The notes: generated by a model not told the origin, from the letters alone. Positions 1 through 8,172 are shown, counted from the stretch's first letter. The stretch: 26,744 bases of DNA from Bacillota bacterium (GCA_021820805.1 JAKADF010000001.1:1-26744), one strand, 5' to 3'. Translations and numbers: made by a program.

Positions 1-38
1 ACGGTACCTAAGCATGAATGAACTTAGAGCCATCTAAT

Positions 39-116
39 GAATAGCTGCCAAAACAGTCCTAAAGCTGGAATAGCCCGCGGGTCTGGCAGGCGAATAGCTG
101 CCAAACTGGCAGCTAT
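39..116. repeat. 14-bp direct repeat and perfect hairpin
   Basis: The 14-mer GAATAGCTGCCAAA occurs at 39-52 and again at 92-105. The second copy is the left half of a perfect inverted repeat, ATAGCTGCCA / TGGCAGCTAT, with a 10-bp stem (94-103 and 107-116) and a 3-base loop. No T-run follows, so it is not a typical terminator. It could be the end of a decayed mobile element or an rRNA-flanking processing stem. Its function is unknown. Confidence 0.5.
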
Positions 117-255
117 CTGCTCGATGGGCCCACTCCGCACAGAAAGATAGCGGATCTTGTGGTACTAATCAGGATTGGTTTGTTACCCTCGCAGAGTAAT
201 TGCTACCAAATCAACACTTATGCCCTGCCATGGCGGACCTGACCAAGCCAAGCCG

Positions 256-371
256 GGGAACACACGCATGCGGATTGACACACACGTACCCATCCCGAAC
301 ACGACCGTTATGACCTCTAGCGCTGATGATACTTGGGGTGCAGACCCCGAACGGATAAAATCTTATGATTA
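256..371 (+). pseudogene. Degenerate 5S rRNA copy
   Basis: The core at 279-345 reads like bacterial 5S rRNA. CACACACGTACCCATCCCG (279-297) corresponds to the usual CACACCCGTTCCCATACCG. It continues with GAACACGACCGTTATGACCTC, then AGCGCTGATGATACTTGGGG, which matches the standard loop A/E and helix IV region. The outer parts that should form the terminal stem (about 256-278 and 350-371) match poorly, so the closing helix seems lost. A TACTAATC stretch at 163-170, resembling the 3' end of many 23S genes, lies about 90 bases upstream, the normal 23S-5S spacing, but the sequence around it is not recognisably 23S. I read this as the decayed tail of an rRNA operon. A divergent functional 5S is less likely. 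The boundaries are estimates from the standard 5S length. Confidence 0.6.
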
Positions 372-479
372 TTTCGGTTTAAATTAAATACTGGACCGCT
401 TTCTAGGGTATGTACCATAAGTCTTGCCGGGGAAATCAGAAGTAAGTAAGTGTTGAAGTACTTTGAATTAGGTCTGGGG

Positions 480-722
480 TTATCTCTTTCGGCTTCTTCG
501 TCGTCCCTTCAGGTTGAGATTGCGTCTATTTGACTTGGTGTTTTCTCTTGTTGCTTGAGTATTTTCAATGGTGGCTATTGTATTGAGGTTGGTTGCCAAG
601 TTGTTTGCGATGGTAGCCCATGTATTAGCGATTGTAGCTAAGATCGCGATAGTTGCCACACCAATTGCAACCTTTCTGAGACGGTCTACTGGAAGTACGT
701 CTTTACTTGTTGTTTTTGGCAT
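480..722 (-). CDS. Small protein with one hydrophobic segment and ATIxNT repeats
   Basis: This 80-residue protein starts at an ATG (720-722) behind a clear GTGAGGAGT ribosome binding site. The longer in-frame extension upstream has no such site. Residues about 18-35 (VAIGVATIAILATIANTWAT) are hydrophobic and run into an imperfect short repeat built on ATIANT/ATIANN/ATIENT. The C-terminus is very basic (KGRRRSRKR). The pattern suggests a membrane-anchored or helical-repeat peptide with a cationic tail, but I do not recognise the family. It is alone on the minus strand with no neighbour that explains it. Confidence 0.5.
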   Translation of the reverse strand: MPKTTSKDVLPVDRLRKVAIGVATIAILATIANTWATIANNLATNLNTIATIENTQATRENTKSNRRNLNLKGRRRSRKR

Positions 723-872
723 GGACTCCTCACCCGATTTCTTTACAAGCACATAGGCGTACGTTTGATGACAATGTTCCTTGTCCTCGGTGTAGTATAC
801 GAGTAAGGAATACGACTTGTGGAGGCAATTAACACTAAGGAGAATACCCATTATTCCTTTCATTTTTATTTA

Positions 873-912
873 GGTGATGAACTATATCCTTATGGATATT
901 AGAATCGTCACC
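873..912. other. Imperfect inverted repeat between two small genes
   Basis: GGTGATGA...TATCC is followed, after a TTAT loop, by GGATA...CGTCACC. This gives an interrupted stem in the gap between the divergent small genes at 480-722 and 1021-1191. It could be an operator or a leader structure. Nothing else is visible in the 300-base gap. Confidence 0.25.
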
Positions 913-1020
913 AGAGGCATTCAAACAGTTTTGAAAATGGACTGATGAAACATTTGTTTACCTGCCGAATAACAGTGCTACTTATGAGGCGTATTACGTA
1001 TTGTGTTCTTGGAGGAGGGG

Positions 1021-1191
1021 GTGAACTTGGCTGGGAACCGAAAGAATACCAGAGCGGTTGATAAGGCAGAGATACTTAGATCCGAATGGGCTGTTGTCAT
1101 CGGAGAATCCTTAGTTGCTGTTGGCTCAGTAGTCGTCGTTATTGGCCTTATTCGCGCCTACAATGCGCTTGTTAAGGACATGAATGGATAA
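1021..1191 (+). CDS. Small single-pass membrane protein, unknown
   Basis: The GTG at 1021 follows the very strong site GGAGGAGGGG, giving 56 residues. TTG at 1027 is an alternative start. A charged N-terminal half (NRKNTRAVDKAEILRSEW) precedes one clear transmembrane segment at about residues 28-47 (VIGESLVAVGSVVVVIGLIR) and a short polar tail ending in KDMNG. No family is recognised. Its size and the strong ribosome binding site support a real gene. Confidence 0.5.
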   Translation: MNLAGNRKNTRAVDKAEILRSEWAVVIGESLVAVGSVVVVIGLIRAYNALVKDMNG

Positions 1192-1420
1192 GAGGCCTTG
1201 GGGTTCTAGGTCACGGGTCAGGAAGGATGGAAATGTTAGTTTTTAAGTGCACATTAATTTCCCCATTTAGATATTTATTTAGTTTCTTTCCCCAATGATG
1301 GTATCTTCCAATCGTGCAGTGTTACTACCAAGCTATTAGTCCAAAAGTTGACGGTAAAAGATGCAGTCTTTCTAAGGGAATCATTTATTTCTTCAGACCT
1401 ATCAGGACGTATGGGACAGC

Positions 1421-2128
1421 ATGGGTCCTTTCTTGACGGATCGAACAACGGCAGAAGTATGGATGCCCACACTTAAAGGCCTTTCACATTTCGATCCCAA
1501 GCCTTGGATGGATGTTCAATACAACGTCAGCCAGACTGGCTATACAATGTCTGTATCAGTTGGTCCGAAATTACCACCGAACTCGTCGAAGATTTTGGCT
1601 GGAAATGCAGAAATGATGTACAGTATCAGCGCCTTGAACAAAAACGAACCTGTTCCACAAAATGTTAACTGGGATAATACCAGTGCCGTCATCCCGAACG
1701 CCAAGACGCAAACTATCAGTTTGGGGCATGATGTTATAGGGACTATGTACACAGGGAAGTTAGACGGTATAGATCGACGGGATATTGTGTGGAAACAGGA
1801 TGGGTGGACATTCGGGTGGGAGTCAGAAGCTGATGAAAGTGTCAAGACAACTATCGGACACGCAAAAGCGATGATGGTTGACGATACTCTAATAAAAAAC
1901 CTCCCAATAAAGTCTGGCTACTTCCTATCTGGGGAAGGGCCGGGAGGACCGTCACAGGTCGAGTTTGTTGTGGGTAAAACACGATATATGATATATCATG
2001 TATGCGCCAGGCGGTCGAGCGTTGCAGATAATGGTTACAATGACGCATGTGAAGTAGCACTTGCAGGACGTGAGCAAGAACAAACAGGCCCCTTCTATGG
2101 ATTTAAAGGGAACGGAGTACAATTATAA
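1421..2128 (+). CDS. Hypothetical protein, probably 5'-truncated
   Basis: A 235-codon frame of normal-looking coding sequence, rich in G, N, T and aromatic residues (for example WKQDGWTFGWESE and GYFLSGEGPGGPSQVEF), like an exported or extracellular beta-rich protein. The ATG at 1421 has no ribosome binding site. The frame stays open upstream to a TAA at 1373-1375 but offers no better start and no signal peptide. The N-terminus, with any secretion signal, therefore seems to be missing, and the gene may be a remnant. I do not recognise a domain. It lies next to the 5S remnant and other small genes in a decayed-looking region. Confidence 0.5.
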   Translation: MGPFLTDRTTAEVWMPTLKGLSHFDPKPWMDVQYNVSQTGYTMSVSVGPKLPPNSSKILAGNAEMMYSISALNKNEPVPQNVNWDNTSAVIPNAKTQTISLGHDVIGTMYTGKLDGIDRRDIVWKQDGWTFGWESEADESVKTTIGHAKAMMVDDTLIKNLPIKSGYFLSGEGPGGPSQVEFVVGKTRYMIYHVCARRSSVADNGYNDACEVALAGREQEQTGPFYGFKGNGVQL

Positions 2129-2197
2129 GCATGCAGCCGAGCAGAGAAAATTTTATGAATTACGTTAAATATTCTTCTTCAAACAAGGTGAACTCGT

Positions 2198-3400
2198 TTA
2201 TTTATTCATCCCTAGACTTCGTTTATACGCGAAGATCTCCTCGACGGCTTGACGATAACCTCCCGCAGCACGAAAAGAATCTCCAATTTCCTCGCATGCT
2301 TTTCTGAATGAAGCGCCCTTAAGCACCCGTTCCGCAGTCTCTCTAAGCTCTCCTGCGGTTAAGCCTTCGTGGTTCAGGTGGATGCCCGCGCCTAATTCAG
2401 CTACTCGACTTGCAACCATCGGTTGGTCAGCGCTTTGTGGCAGCACAATTAGCGGTACACCGTAATAAAGACCTTCACTTGTGCTGTTCATTCCGCCGTG
2501 TGTGACAAACAGTTTGGCTTGTTGCAGCACTTCGAGTTGAGGTACGTAATTGCGGACAGTAAAATTCGCAGGAATGTATCCTAAATCCACTATCTGGGTT
2601 CGTGTGCCAACGGATAGAATGATTGAATACTTCGTGTTCCTAAACGCGTCAAAGCAGAGTTTGTAGAAACCTACAGCTTGATTAAACACGGTACCAAGTG
2701 ATATATAAATCAGGTTGTCTATGTCTACATTAGAAAAATCAAATTTACTATGTGAGCGTGGAGCAACAGACGGTCCAACAAACTTGTACGATTCGTCGAA
2801 GTTTTCTCCATCAGGTTGGAAACGTTTCGACGTGTAGACGATTGTGAGTGGCGCGGGATTGCAGAAAACCTCGAAGACGGAGCCGACTTGTACATTGTAT
2901 TTCGCTTGCACGTGACCGACAAGCTGCTGAAACTCCTGTTTTGCATGTTCATTCACATCTGCAGGGAAATGGCGTGAAAGGTCATCTTGCAGACTAACAA
3001 AACGGTTTTGTTGAATTGCAAAACTCGTACACGAGTTGATTGCTGGCAGGTCGAGTATTTGTGCAAGCAAACGCCCGCAACCGAACATCGAGTCATGAAT
3101 TATGTAATCAAAATGTTCTCCTTTGGTTTGCTCTAGGACACTCGGGATCACGATATCGGCAGTGCGCAAAAGTCCCCCCACTCGACCCAAAAGATTGCGT
3201 CCTCCTGCAAGGAACGCCTCCAAAAATTTGCCGACATCGTACGTGATTATCTTTGCGCCCATTGGTTCAACGCGATCGCGAAATTGTTCAGCCGTAAAGT
3301 AAACCACCTCTTCGCCACGACGGATAAGTTCTTGAACCACACCCAGAGTTGGATTGACATGTCCTTCGGAACCTGAGTTGATAAACAAGACGCGTGCCAT
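2198..3400 (-). CDS. MGT-family UDP-glycosyltransferase (YjiC/macrolide type)
   Basis: This GT-B fold GT1 enzyme of about 400 residues transfers a sugar from UDP-sugar to small acceptors such as macrolides, flavonoids or other hydrophobic molecules. The N-terminus (ARVLFINSGSEGHVNPTLGV) is the acceptor-domain signature of the macrolide glycosyltransferase family. The C-terminal donor site shows YISLGTVF, then FVTHGGMNSTSEGLYYGVPL with the nucleotide-sugar motif HGGxxS, and PQSADQP. I chose the ATG at 3400 (MARVLF) because an AAAGG site lies 8 bases upstream; GTG 3409 and ATG 3406 sit too close to it. Length is normal for the family. The gene is single, with no biosynthetic cluster around it, which fits a detoxification or tailoring role. 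The real substrate is unknown. Confidence 0.88.
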   Translation of the reverse strand: MARVLFINSGSEGHVNPTLGVVQELIRRGEEVVYFTAEQFRDRVEPMGAKIITYDVGKFLEAFLAGGRNLLGRVGGLLRTADIVIPSVLEQTKGEHFDYIIHDSMFGCGRLLAQILDLPAINSCTSFAIQQNRFVSLQDDLSRHFPADVNEHAKQEFQQLVGHVQAKYNVQVGSVFEVFCNPAPLTIVYTSKRFQPDGENFDESYKFVGPSVAPRSHSKFDFSNVDIDNLIYISLGTVFNQAVGFYKLCFDAFRNTKYSIILSVGTRTQIVDLGYIPANFTVRNYVPQLEVLQQAKLFVTHGGMNSTSEGLYYGVPLIVLPQSADQPMVASRVAELGAGIHLNHEGLTAGELRETAERVLKGASFRKACEEIGDSFRAAGGYRQAVEEIFAYKRSLGMNK

Positions 3401-3773
3401 AGTCATCACCTTTCAGAAGTTTTTGTATTACGTAAGTCCTTTACACGCGGAATCACGAATTCGTTATCTTTGTATTTATATAATAGCAGTTGCCGCAGCA
3501 TATGAAGGTAGTAGCGAACCATGGTTATAATTCGATTCTTAGTTAATAGACTGGCTTCTCCACTTTAGCAGTCAGAGGGTTTGTTACATATTGATCTGGA
3601 TTGCCATCTTACATCTTCTGATAGTCACCGTTGTTATAAAGGTCGCTTTGAACAACACGATGACCATAAACGTTTAACCACTGACTTCACCGCGTGAGAA
3701 GGGGAGGAACTATGTGGAACTTTCGTAGAAGTGGATAAGGAACAAGCTTGATGCAATTATTAGCTTTAAGTGT
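3401..3773. other. Intergenic gap, no gene seen
   Basis: About 370 bases between two minus-strand genes. An AT-rich TATTTATATAATAG stretch near 3472-3486 could hold a promoter element for the glycosyltransferase, but I cannot find a convincing -35 partner. No repeat, RNA gene or supported reading frame is visible. Confidence 0.4.
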
Positions 3774-4589
3774 TTAAAACTTGTATTGCAGTAAACGTAT
3801 CATATTTCTAAAACGAGGGATGAGACACAAAGCGGCGTACACTAGGCGAACCTTCATTGGAAGGTTGTGAATATATTTTGAGTTAAAGACAGATAGGCTG
3901 TCCATTCTATCTAGTTTAGGGTCTAATCTATCTACAGTACGGACATCATCAACTATCCACTTGTGTACGGCTCCTGTAGTTTCTTTAAGCTGATTTTTTC
4001 CTGACTTTACGGCGAATGAATTCATAACATCAAAAGCTATCCGTCCGTGAGGAAAGTAACTTGTAAGCCGATTTAACAGCGTTTTCACTTCATCTTGTGT
4101 GAGGTATTCTAGTAAACCTTCAGCAATAATCATAACTGGTCTTTCTCTTGGGATGTGTTCCAACCAGTTTGGGTCAGTCACAGAAGAAGATATCATTTCA
4201 CATCCGGGTTTCGGGGGAAAAAAGAGCTTTCGTAACTCAATGACGTCCGGATAATCGACATCAAACCATGTTCCGACCGATGATGGGTTTAATCTCGATA
4301 CTCTTGTGTCTAGACCACAACCTAAATTGAGTACAGTTGCATTCTGATTCACTTCAAGAAATGCTTCCAGCCAAGCATCTAATTGTTTGGCTCTTACGAC
4401 CATGATCTCGTTACCAAAGCTTTTCAGCTTTTCAAAATCGTAGTCAATCATCCGCATGATTTCTTCTGCTTTTTTATCATTAAGAATTGTGTGTATCGAG
4501 CGGCTGTCTAATGCCTTTGCTTGCAAGGTAATCAGAAGAGTTTCCTTATCGTTTTCTAGATTTACCTTGTGAGTCATGTTCATTATCAA
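3774..4589 (-). CDS. SAM-dependent methyltransferase, COG3315 / leucine carboxyl methyltransferase type
   Basis: A class I methyltransferase of roughly 270 residues in the family described as O-methyltransferases involved in polyketide biosynthesis (PPM1/LCMT-like). The SAM-binding motif is ATVLNLGCGLDTRVSRL; an acidic residue follows in TWFDVDYPDVIELR and the post-I region is PVMIIAEGLLEYL, both typical of this group. The AAAGGAG site at about 4596-4602 (minus strand) is 6 bases from a TTG at 4589, which I take as the start. ATG at 4583 (12-base spacing) is possible, and the upstream ATG at 4631 has no ribosome binding site. The gene stands near a glycosyltransferase, so both could modify a small molecule, but a 370-base gap separates them and no common operon is shown. 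Confidence 0.8.
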   Translation of the reverse strand: MIMNMTHKVNLENDKETLLITLQAKALDSRSIHTILNDKKAEEIMRMIDYDFEKLKSFGNEIMVVRAKQLDAWLEAFLEVNQNATVLNLGCGLDTRVSRLNPSSVGTWFDVDYPDVIELRKLFFPPKPGCEMISSSVTDPNWLEHIPRERPVMIIAEGLLEYLTQDEVKTLLNRLTSYFPHGRIAFDVMNSFAVKSGKNQLKETTGAVHKWIVDDVRTVDRLDPKLDRMDSLSVFNSKYIHNLPMKVRLVYAALCLIPRFRNMIRLLQYKF

Positions 4590-4720
4590 TGATTTCTCCT
4601 TTGCGGCCTTAGCTTGCTGGGTATGAAACATTATAGCTTATCAGATGCAGGACGTAGTATTTTCTTTTGCATTTGCTGCAATGAGGCACAGCCTGAAGAA
4701 GGGTGAGATGATAAGATGCT

Positions 4721-5029
4721 TTGGGATTTCGTATTTTAAGCTTTGTATTCGCTATATATTCCTTGTTAAGGAAGAGTGTGCTTTGGATGACGGTAAGCAC
4801 CGTATTGTTTGCGCCATTTCCCATTTATTTGACACTAACACCCAGATTTCATTGGGTGATCTTCCTCTTGGCTTTCCATGTTGCCTCCATTTACTTTATT
4901 AAAAAAAAGAGGTTCATAGTTGTATGTGTCTTGTTGTTTCCATCTGTAATTTTGTCAATTTTTATATTCATTCTTGTATTAAGGCAGTGGTTAAGCTTAG
5001 GCGTGCCTTGGTATATGTTCTTTAAATAG
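4721..5029 (+). CDS. Small hydrophobic membrane protein, unknown
   Basis: A 102-codon frame encoding three or four hydrophobic segments: roughly residues 4-16, 24-40, 42-60 and 65-87 (FIVVCVLLFPSVILSIFIFILVL). The TTG at 4721 lacks a strong ribosome binding site. An AAGGAAG at 4768-4774 precedes GTG 4778 (too close) and ATG 4787 (12-base spacing), so a shorter 80-residue protein is possible. It diverges from the methyltransferase gene. An overlapping frame at 4645-4902 is less hydrophobic and less convincing. No family is recognised. Confidence 0.4.
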   Translation: MGFRILSFVFAIYSLLRKSVLWMTVSTVLFAPFPIYLTLTPRFHWVIFLLAFHVASIYFIKKKRFIVVCVLLFPSVILSIFIFILVLRQWLSLGVPWYMFFK

Positions 5030-5330
5030 ATCCTGATATGAATTCTTTAATGAGGGTAAAAACGACAAAGTGAGTATCGAAAGGTCAGAAGTGTTTAACT
5101 AGTCGTGTAGTTTGTGGGGGTGAATTTTTTGGATCAAATACATACGAATCATTTCTTTGGCTCGTTTTCCTAGCTGTGACGAATGGTATGTAACATTCAT
5201 TCATCCCCAATCTTTTTATAAGAGCATGAAACTGAATGAGTTTGGATATTACGTGATTTAATATCAGTAATCGGCGTTGGGATTTTTGGAATACTTGCTG
5301 CATTTGTTATCCATAAATGAGGTTCATTTC
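5030..5330. other. Intergenic gap with possible gene remnant
   Basis: No supported gene. A 72-codon minus-strand frame (5085-5303) has no ribosome binding site and a composition unlike a protein. On the plus strand, codons ending at a TGA near 5320 read DLISVIGVGIFGILAAFVIHK, which resembles the tail of a membrane protein without a start, so a small gene remnant is possible. Confidence 0.3.
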
Positions 5331-6065
5331 TTAAACAATTCTTCTTATTGCTATCCAAAGAAAATAAAGGCCGTTACAGAGTATACCAAATAAAAGAGTT
5401 TGCCACAGTAGATTGGGAGACACAAAGATATTTAACGCTGATTTTAGGACTTTTAGAGGATCGCTAAACAGTATCCATGAATTGATATGCTGAAATCTTC
5501 CCAGTACCATTCCGTAAGCAACAAGGAAATTGAACAGTATCAGCCATAATACTCTCTTTTTTCTGGAAACATTTATACGTTCGACAATTTTCTCAAATGG
5601 GCGACATGAATAAAGGAATATTGTTACTGCAAACAATTCCATCAGCAGATACTGTACAAGCAGTGATATGCTGCCAGACAGAGACATATGAGCCCATTGG
5701 TAGGATATGTGTCCTAAATCTGTAAATAAATAAGCTGTGTTGGGTAATAAGAGTAACCACAGGAAGCCGAAAATGAATTTCACAACTCTTGATTTGACGA
5801 GTTGTAAACGTAAAAAGAGGTACGTAATTCCTGCCGATAGAAGTGCAACATCACAATTTGAAATCTCGATTTTGAGCCATTTAGGTTTTACTAGATTAGC
5901 CCAAATCAAAAAGTATGCTGCAAGAATAATAAAAGCTGCAATTATGATACCTCTTGAGGTTTTGTACCCTACCGGCTTTGCCTGACCCCATCTAATCTTC
6001 CTTTCAAAGTAGCCCCTTAATCGAGTATACCCCAGGTTCTTTTTAGTGTGTTTTTTTAACTGCAT
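5331..6065 (-). CDS. DUF1361-type integral membrane protein
   Basis: A 244-residue protein with about six transmembrane segments. The family pattern is clear: WLLLLPNTAYLFTDLGHI corresponds to the conserved LPNxPYxxTDLxHL, and GRFQHINSWILFSDPLKVL to the conserved GRFxRxNSWD region late in DUF1361 proteins. The usual NSWD aspartate is replaced by isoleucine here. The N-terminus (about 36 residues) is basic and hydrophilic, probably cytoplasmic. The ATG at 6065 has no obvious ribosome binding site, so the true start may be internal. Function of the family is unknown. It is transcribed away from the parM-like cassette and separated from it by about 500 bases. Confidence 0.75.
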   Translation of the reverse strand: MQLKKHTKKNLGYTRLRGYFERKIRWGQAKPVGYKTSRGIIIAAFIILAAYFLIWANLVKPKWLKIEISNCDVALLSAGITYLFLRLQLVKSRVVKFIFGFLWLLLLPNTAYLFTDLGHISYQWAHMSLSGSISLLVQYLLMELFAVTIFLYSCRPFEKIVERINVSRKKRVLWLILFNFLVAYGMVLGRFQHINSWILFSDPLKVLKSALNIFVSPNLLWQTLLFGILCNGLYFLWIAIRRIV

Positions 6066-6360
6066 AGGACGGCTGATAGAAGTGATATTGTCTTTTTTAG
6101 TCCATTTTGATTGAAAAGTGTCGATTTCGATGGTTTTGTCTTCTTGCAGGTTTAGATTAATTTTCAGTATGACATATTCCCTCCAAATTCGATAAAAGGG
6201 TACAGATGTTAGCTGATGTCTTTTAAGAGGCTGAATTGTTATAGTGTTTGATTCCTTCCATTCGACACAGTATTACAGAGAAGCTTTAGTTAGTAATTTC
6301 CAACCCTTTTAGCGAAGGAGTAGGAGGGAGAGAATAGCTTTTTAAGGACAACGTCGATAA

Positions 6361-6496
6361 ATTCTAAACTCTAAACTTTAGTTCAATAAGATTTACAATT
6401 TAAATTGTACGATTTAAGATTTAAACTTTAGTGTACTAGGCTTTAAATTTTAAAGCTTGGTATACTAGATTATCAATCCTCAAGATTTAAAGTTTA
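6361..6496. repeat. AT-rich iteron-like repeats and palindrome: candidate parC centromere/operator
   Basis: Repeated TTTAAA-based units lie just upstream of the actin-like gene. CTAAACTTTAG is at 6371-6381, TTTAAACTTTAGTGTACTAG at about 6420-6439, TTTAAAGCTTGGTATACTAG at 6449-6468 (16 of 20 identical to the previous copy, 29 bases downstream), and GATTTAAAGTTTA at 6484-6496. A perfect 16-bp palindrome, TACAATTTAAATTGTA, sits at 6394-6409. Type II partition loci carry a centromere of short repeats in exactly this place, bound by the ParR protein, which also represses the operon. The role is inferred from position and pattern. Confidence 0.6.
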
Positions 6497-6569
6497 TCTT
6501 TAAGGAGGAAAACTGTACTGATTAATAGAAAAGCAATATAGTACGAATAAAAATGAGAGGAGATATGAC

Positions 6570-7751
6570 TTGGCGAAGAACGATTTCCTCACTACGAGTA
6601 TTAATCTGTGTATTGATAACGGTAGTAGTCATATCAAAGTAATCTACGACGAATTAGATCAGAGCTTTATTCTGCCGAATGTTGTCTCCCAACCTATCAG
6701 TGAACGGTTTTTGCTCACAGATAATGTAGATCCACTGGATTATATTGATGTGCAAATTACATCAGAGGCAATAGACAGCCAGCAGTATCGACACGTATAT
6801 GTAGGAGCGTCTGCGATTGGTGATGAAGGTGTAGTTCACGAGATAGTAGGCGACAAGGCTGCTCAGAAAAAAGCACAGCGGCCAGAAACAATCGTGACTA
6901 TGCTCACTGTATCTGCCTATGCTATTGCGAAAAAGCATGAAAAGCAGATTCAGCAAGGCACAAAAAGAATTCGTGCAAAAGTAAACTTAGGAACAGGTTT
7001 ACCTATTAGTGAATACTCGAAGTTCCGGCAGGAGTTCATCAATAAATTTGAAAGCGGAGTCCATTCAGTTACTTTTGTTACAACTCCAGTCTATAAGGGT
7101 GTAACAATAGAAATGGAGATTCATTTCCCAATCGGTATTAGCATCGATGATGTATCCGGCGTATATGACATTGAAGCAACGTCGAAATCACCGTTATCCC
7201 AAAAAGGTTTTGGAATTGCCGATGTGGGTGGAGTCGACATGGACATTGCCTTTTTTAAGCCTGGGCTCGAGTTAGATCAACGCCAATCAACAGGTACAAA
7301 AATTTACTTAAATGATGCACTAGAAAATATCCGTAATGAAGTGAATGCTGAAGGCGAAGAATTGATTGCAAGTACAGCAGAGCTCACTGATATGTTGGTA
7401 AATCGGGAATATGAGATTTACGCTGAAGGAAAAGTCGTATTCGATATGACTAACCTCGTAAATCGCCATATGCGGATTTTGGCTGAGAAAGTTCTTAAGG
7501 CTGCGCGCAATTCTTGGAAACATGTAAGATATGCTGGTGAGTTTTGGTTCATCGGCGGGGGTTCAATTATTTTACAACCTTGGATTGAGAAGCTCAATGC
7601 TGAGCTCGGACTTCCTATTCGGTTTGATGATGTAAGTTACGGTCAATTCCGAAATGTGAGAGGAACCTTTTTATTGCTTGACCATGCTTTGCAAAATGTC
7701 AATGAAGTAGCGGTAAGTGAGGTAACTCAATCAGAGGGCGAGAATGAGTAG
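6570..7751 (+). CDS. ParM/StbA-type actin-like ATPase (plasmid-segregation ALP)
   Basis: A 393-residue actin-fold protein expected to polymerise with ATP and push or pull DNA molecules apart. Phosphate-1 loop: CIDNGSSHIKVI at residues 14-25 with the conserved Asp16 and Lys23. Phosphate-2 loop: GIADVGGVDMDIAFF at 215-229. Adenosine loop: FWFIGGGSIILQPW at about 325-338. The conserved DNG and DVGG motifs are those of ParM/Alp-type proteins; MreB and FtsA usually read differently. The start is TTG at 6570, 7 bases after AGAGGAG. It forms a two-gene operon with the gene at 7754 (2-base gap) behind candidate centromere repeats. Such cassettes are usual on plasmids; here it is embedded in sequence with housekeeping genes and tRNAs, so it may be an integrated replicon or a resident chromosomal copy. 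Confidence 0.88.
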   Translation: MAKNDFLTTSINLCIDNGSSHIKVIYDELDQSFILPNVVSQPISERFLLTDNVDPLDYIDVQITSEAIDSQQYRHVYVGASAIGDEGVVHEIVGDKAAQKKAQRPETIVTMLTVSAYAIAKKHEKQIQQGTKRIRAKVNLGTGLPISEYSKFRQEFINKFESGVHSVTFVTTPVYKGVTIEMEIHFPIGISIDDVSGVYDIEATSKSPLSQKGFGIADVGGVDMDIAFFKPGLELDQRQSTGTKIYLNDALENIRNEVNAEGEELIASTAELTDMLVNREYEIYAEGKVVFDMTNLVNRHMRILAEKVLKAARNSWKHVRYAGEFWFIGGGSIILQPWIEKLNAELGLPIRFDDVSYGQFRNVRGTFLLLDHALQNVNEVAVSEVTQSEGENE

Positions 7752-7753
7752 AA

Positions 7754-8155
7754 TTGAGAAAACCAAGGAGTACAGTTTATGTTCGGCCAGGTAAGGATAT
7801 AACTCTGTATGTTCCATCCGATACCCCAAAGGAAGTTTGTGACTACCTTAATTCACTCAAAGAACAAGGGATATTCAGCCAATGTGTTATTGAGATTATC
7901 ACGAACTATGTCAAGGGTAATCCGGAACTTAGTGCTTCACATGCGGGCGGGGAGCCGGAAGTAGTAAATCCTCTTTTTAGTAATCTAGACGATTTCGATC
8001 CGGTACATAATGATTCAGAGGAATTGTTTGATGAAGCTTTGGCAGCACAAGATGAAGCCCTGCCGCAGCAAGAGATTCGGCAAACGGTGAAACGTCGTTT
8101 AAGTTTGTCAGAAATCTTTAATCAGGCCAAAAAGAATTCAATCGATAAACCTTAA
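7754..8155 (+). CDS. ParR-like adaptor of the actin-type segregation operon
   Basis: A 133-residue protein starting at a TTG two bases after the parM-like stop, which suggests translational coupling. The N-terminal half (residues 1-55) has a basic start, a short beta-like stretch (DITLYVPSDTPKEVCDYLNSL) and a helix (SQCVIEIITNYV), compatible with a ribbon-helix-helix DNA-binding fold. The middle is acidic and probably disordered (residues 60-105, rich in D and E), and the C-terminus is a basic helix (RQTVKRRLSLSEIFNQAKKN) that could bind the filament. ParR proteins have this layout: N-terminal DNA binding, C-terminal ParM binding. Sequence similarity is not visible by eye, so the assignment rests on gene order, size and layout. 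Confidence 0.6.
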   Translation: MRKPRSTVYVRPGKDITLYVPSDTPKEVCDYLNSLKEQGIFSQCVIEIITNYVKGNPELSASHAGGEPEVVNPLFSNLDDFDPVHNDSEELFDEALAAQDEALPQQEIRQTVKRRLSLSEIFNQAKKNSIDKP

Positions 8156-8172
8156 AAATCTACTCTTAAGAT

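Noticed and set aside
175..387. 70-codon plus-strand frame
   Set aside because: It runs through the 5S rRNA-like sequence and has no ribosome binding site, so it is not a protein gene.
4645..4902. 85-codon plus-strand frame overlapping 4721-5029
   Set aside because: Less hydrophobic and without start signals. The overlapping frame looks more like a membrane protein. A frameshift joining the two was considered, but no clear join point is visible.
5085..5303. 72-codon minus-strand frame
   Set aside because: No ribosome binding site and no protein-like pattern.
6371..6496. CRISPR array
   Set aside because: The repeat units are short, imperfect and palindromic, the intervals are irregular, and no cas genes are present. 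A partition-type iteron region fits better.
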